Of a DNA stretch of 64,000 bases, positions 63,176 to 64,000 are shown piece by piece. How positions within the stretch are numbered: position 1 is the stretch's first letter; each line of letters opens with the position of its first letter. Under the pieces are notes generated by a model that saw only the letters and a list, made by a program, of their open reading frames with translations, ran no database searches and was not told the DNA's origin. Both the position numbers and the translations under genes were made by a program. The stretch spans positions 84,590,520-84,654,519 of the forward strand of contig NC_059471.1 in assembly GCF_018139145.2 (NCBI RefSeq), given 5' to 3'. Source of the stretch: Gymnogyps californianus. Taxonomy: Eukaryota; Chordata; Aves; Accipitriformes; Cathartidae.

Positions 63176-63191
63176 TTTATTATTATTATTG
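63176..63191. repeat. TTA trinucleotide run
   Basis: Short TTATTATTATTATT run following T-rich sequence (63109-63140) in the CTPS2 intron. Confidence 0.7.
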
Positions 63192-63858
63192 TAATGAAAT
63201 TGTAACTGTTATTAATATTATTGAAATAAACAAGAATGAGTTAACACTGGCTAAAAACTATTGCTACATTCAATAAACCAAAAACTCTGCGTCCAAGGGA
63301 ACTGGGACAAAGGATTTTAGTTTGGCTGAACCATCCAGTTTTGATCTAGATCCAAACCCTTCCATAAGTCTAAAGATATCCCAACTGTTTTGTTTCAGGC
63401 CTGTCACTGCTAGATGGTGTTAATTATTTAGCTACTGCAAAATAAAATCAGTGTTTTCTTTTTTGTTACTATCATCATTCAAATACAACTAGGTAAGAAT
63501 TTAACTTCATTGCCTGATCCTCTAGCAAATCTCTTTCCCTGTGAAACTACCATTAATGAAAGTTAACACAGAGGGCCACTAACTTCACGTGAATTTACTA
63601 AAGGTTTTTTGCTTCTTTCTGTTATAATGTATGGATCTGGCTTTAGCCCTAATAGCCTCTGAAAAGGAGGAAGTCAGGAACTGTGCTTACTGCTTACAGA
63701 TACTTTTACACCACAGTTTATGTCAGGCATGCACAGGAACAAGTAAATCAACACATGAAGAACTCTTTTTCCTCTTCTGGACTTCTGAATGGCAGGGCAG
63801 GATAGTCCCTCCAAAAATGTGACTGTCAAACTGCAGGCAAGTAAGAAAGAAAGATTAC

Positions 63859-64000
63859 CTTGGAGACAATTTACATCCACGTTGCAGGTATGCATTGAGT
63901 GTCCCAGTTGCTGCTAGCAACAGTCCAAGGTATGGAGGTGAAGGTTTCATAGGTCTTGAGGAAAACTCTGGGTGGAACTGAACTCCCACAAAATATGGGT
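63859..64000 (-). CDS. CTPS2: CTPS2 penultimate exon, partial (GATase domain end)
   Basis: 142 coding bases of CTP synthase 2, which makes CTP from UTP, ATP and glutamine in the cytosol. The window edge cuts the exon or its acceptor. The minus strand reads [14 protein letters not shown], then [18 protein letters not shown] and [14 protein letters not shown], ending AG|GTAATC. The HPE triplet holds the catalytic His and Glu of the class I glutamine amidotransferase triad; the Cys lies upstream, outside the window. [18 protein letters not shown] and NAYLQ-GCKLS favour CTPS2 over its paralogue CTPS1, which from memory reads SRPIKPSPPYFGLLLASVG in this region. The first two bases AC complete a histidine codon if the exon continues. 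There is no frameshift or stop, so this is a functional gene as far as visible. Confidence 0.97.

Larger units (their letters stand above)
54669..63858 (-). other. CTPS2: CTPS2 last intron (9.19 kb)
   Basis: Intron between the two CTPS2 exons: donor AG|GTAATC at 63858 (non-optimal +5) and acceptor TTTTAACAG at 54669. It holds a poly(A)-like run, an ATGATC hairpin, a 19-bp tandem duplication, one copy of an unnamed repeat (59740-59990) and a possible tRNA-like SINE (61318-61390). No other coding exon is supported. An open frame ending in a strong minus-strand donor at about 56935 was considered and dropped, because the flanking exons join in phase without it. Confidence 0.85.

Noticed and set aside
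1..64000. CRISPR arrays, operons, bacterial or phage systems
   Set aside because: The DNA is vertebrate; no regularly spaced repeats or prokaryotic gene organisation are present.

Overview
This is vertebrate, almost certainly avian, nuclear DNA. Coding density is very low. The interspersed repeats are those of birds: CR1 LINEs ending in the ATTCTATG-type tail, and two solo LTRs with TG...CA ends and 5-bp target duplications. The one gene I can name is a spliced vertebrate gene. Most open frames in the window are chance frames or relics of retrotransposons.

Gene content. The right end holds the 3' end of CTPS2 (CTP synthase 2) on the minus strand. A penultimate coding exon (63859-64000, cut by the window edge) carries the end of the glutamine amidotransferase domain with its catalytic His-Pro-Glu. 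A 9.19-kb intron (54669-63858) follows, then a short last coding exon (54599-54668) with the Ser/Asp-rich C-terminal tail. Splice phases match exactly. The 3' UTR lies below 54598. Everything from about 52.9 kb down to 1 is downstream flank of CTPS2, and I found no second gene there.

Repeats, left to right: an ERV LTR at the window edge (1-480, minus); an ancient CR1 relic (5105-5615, minus); a long CR1 copy with recognisable endonuclease and reverse transcriptase (8393-11530, minus); a solo LTR (22168-23205, plus, TSD TTCAT); a possible LTR piece (24085-24385); a solo LTR (29485-30065, minus, TSD CTAAC); one copy of an unnamed repeat (31795-32100) whose relative lies in the CTPS2 intron (59740-59990); a CR1 3' end (48671-49116, minus); and a CR1 3' end split by a truncated LTR (49955-50965). 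There are also an ancient MIR-like SINE in the presumed 3' UTR, some microsatellites and short tandem duplications, and two ATGATC-based palindromes.

The most unusual structure is inside the long CR1. A 134-bp piece of its own reverse-transcriptase region occurs a second time in inverted orientation, inserted just upstream of the catalytic FADD-type motif, with no gaps relative to the source and about 94% identity. I saw no new multi-gene system. The rest reads as ordinary avian intergenic and intronic DNA.
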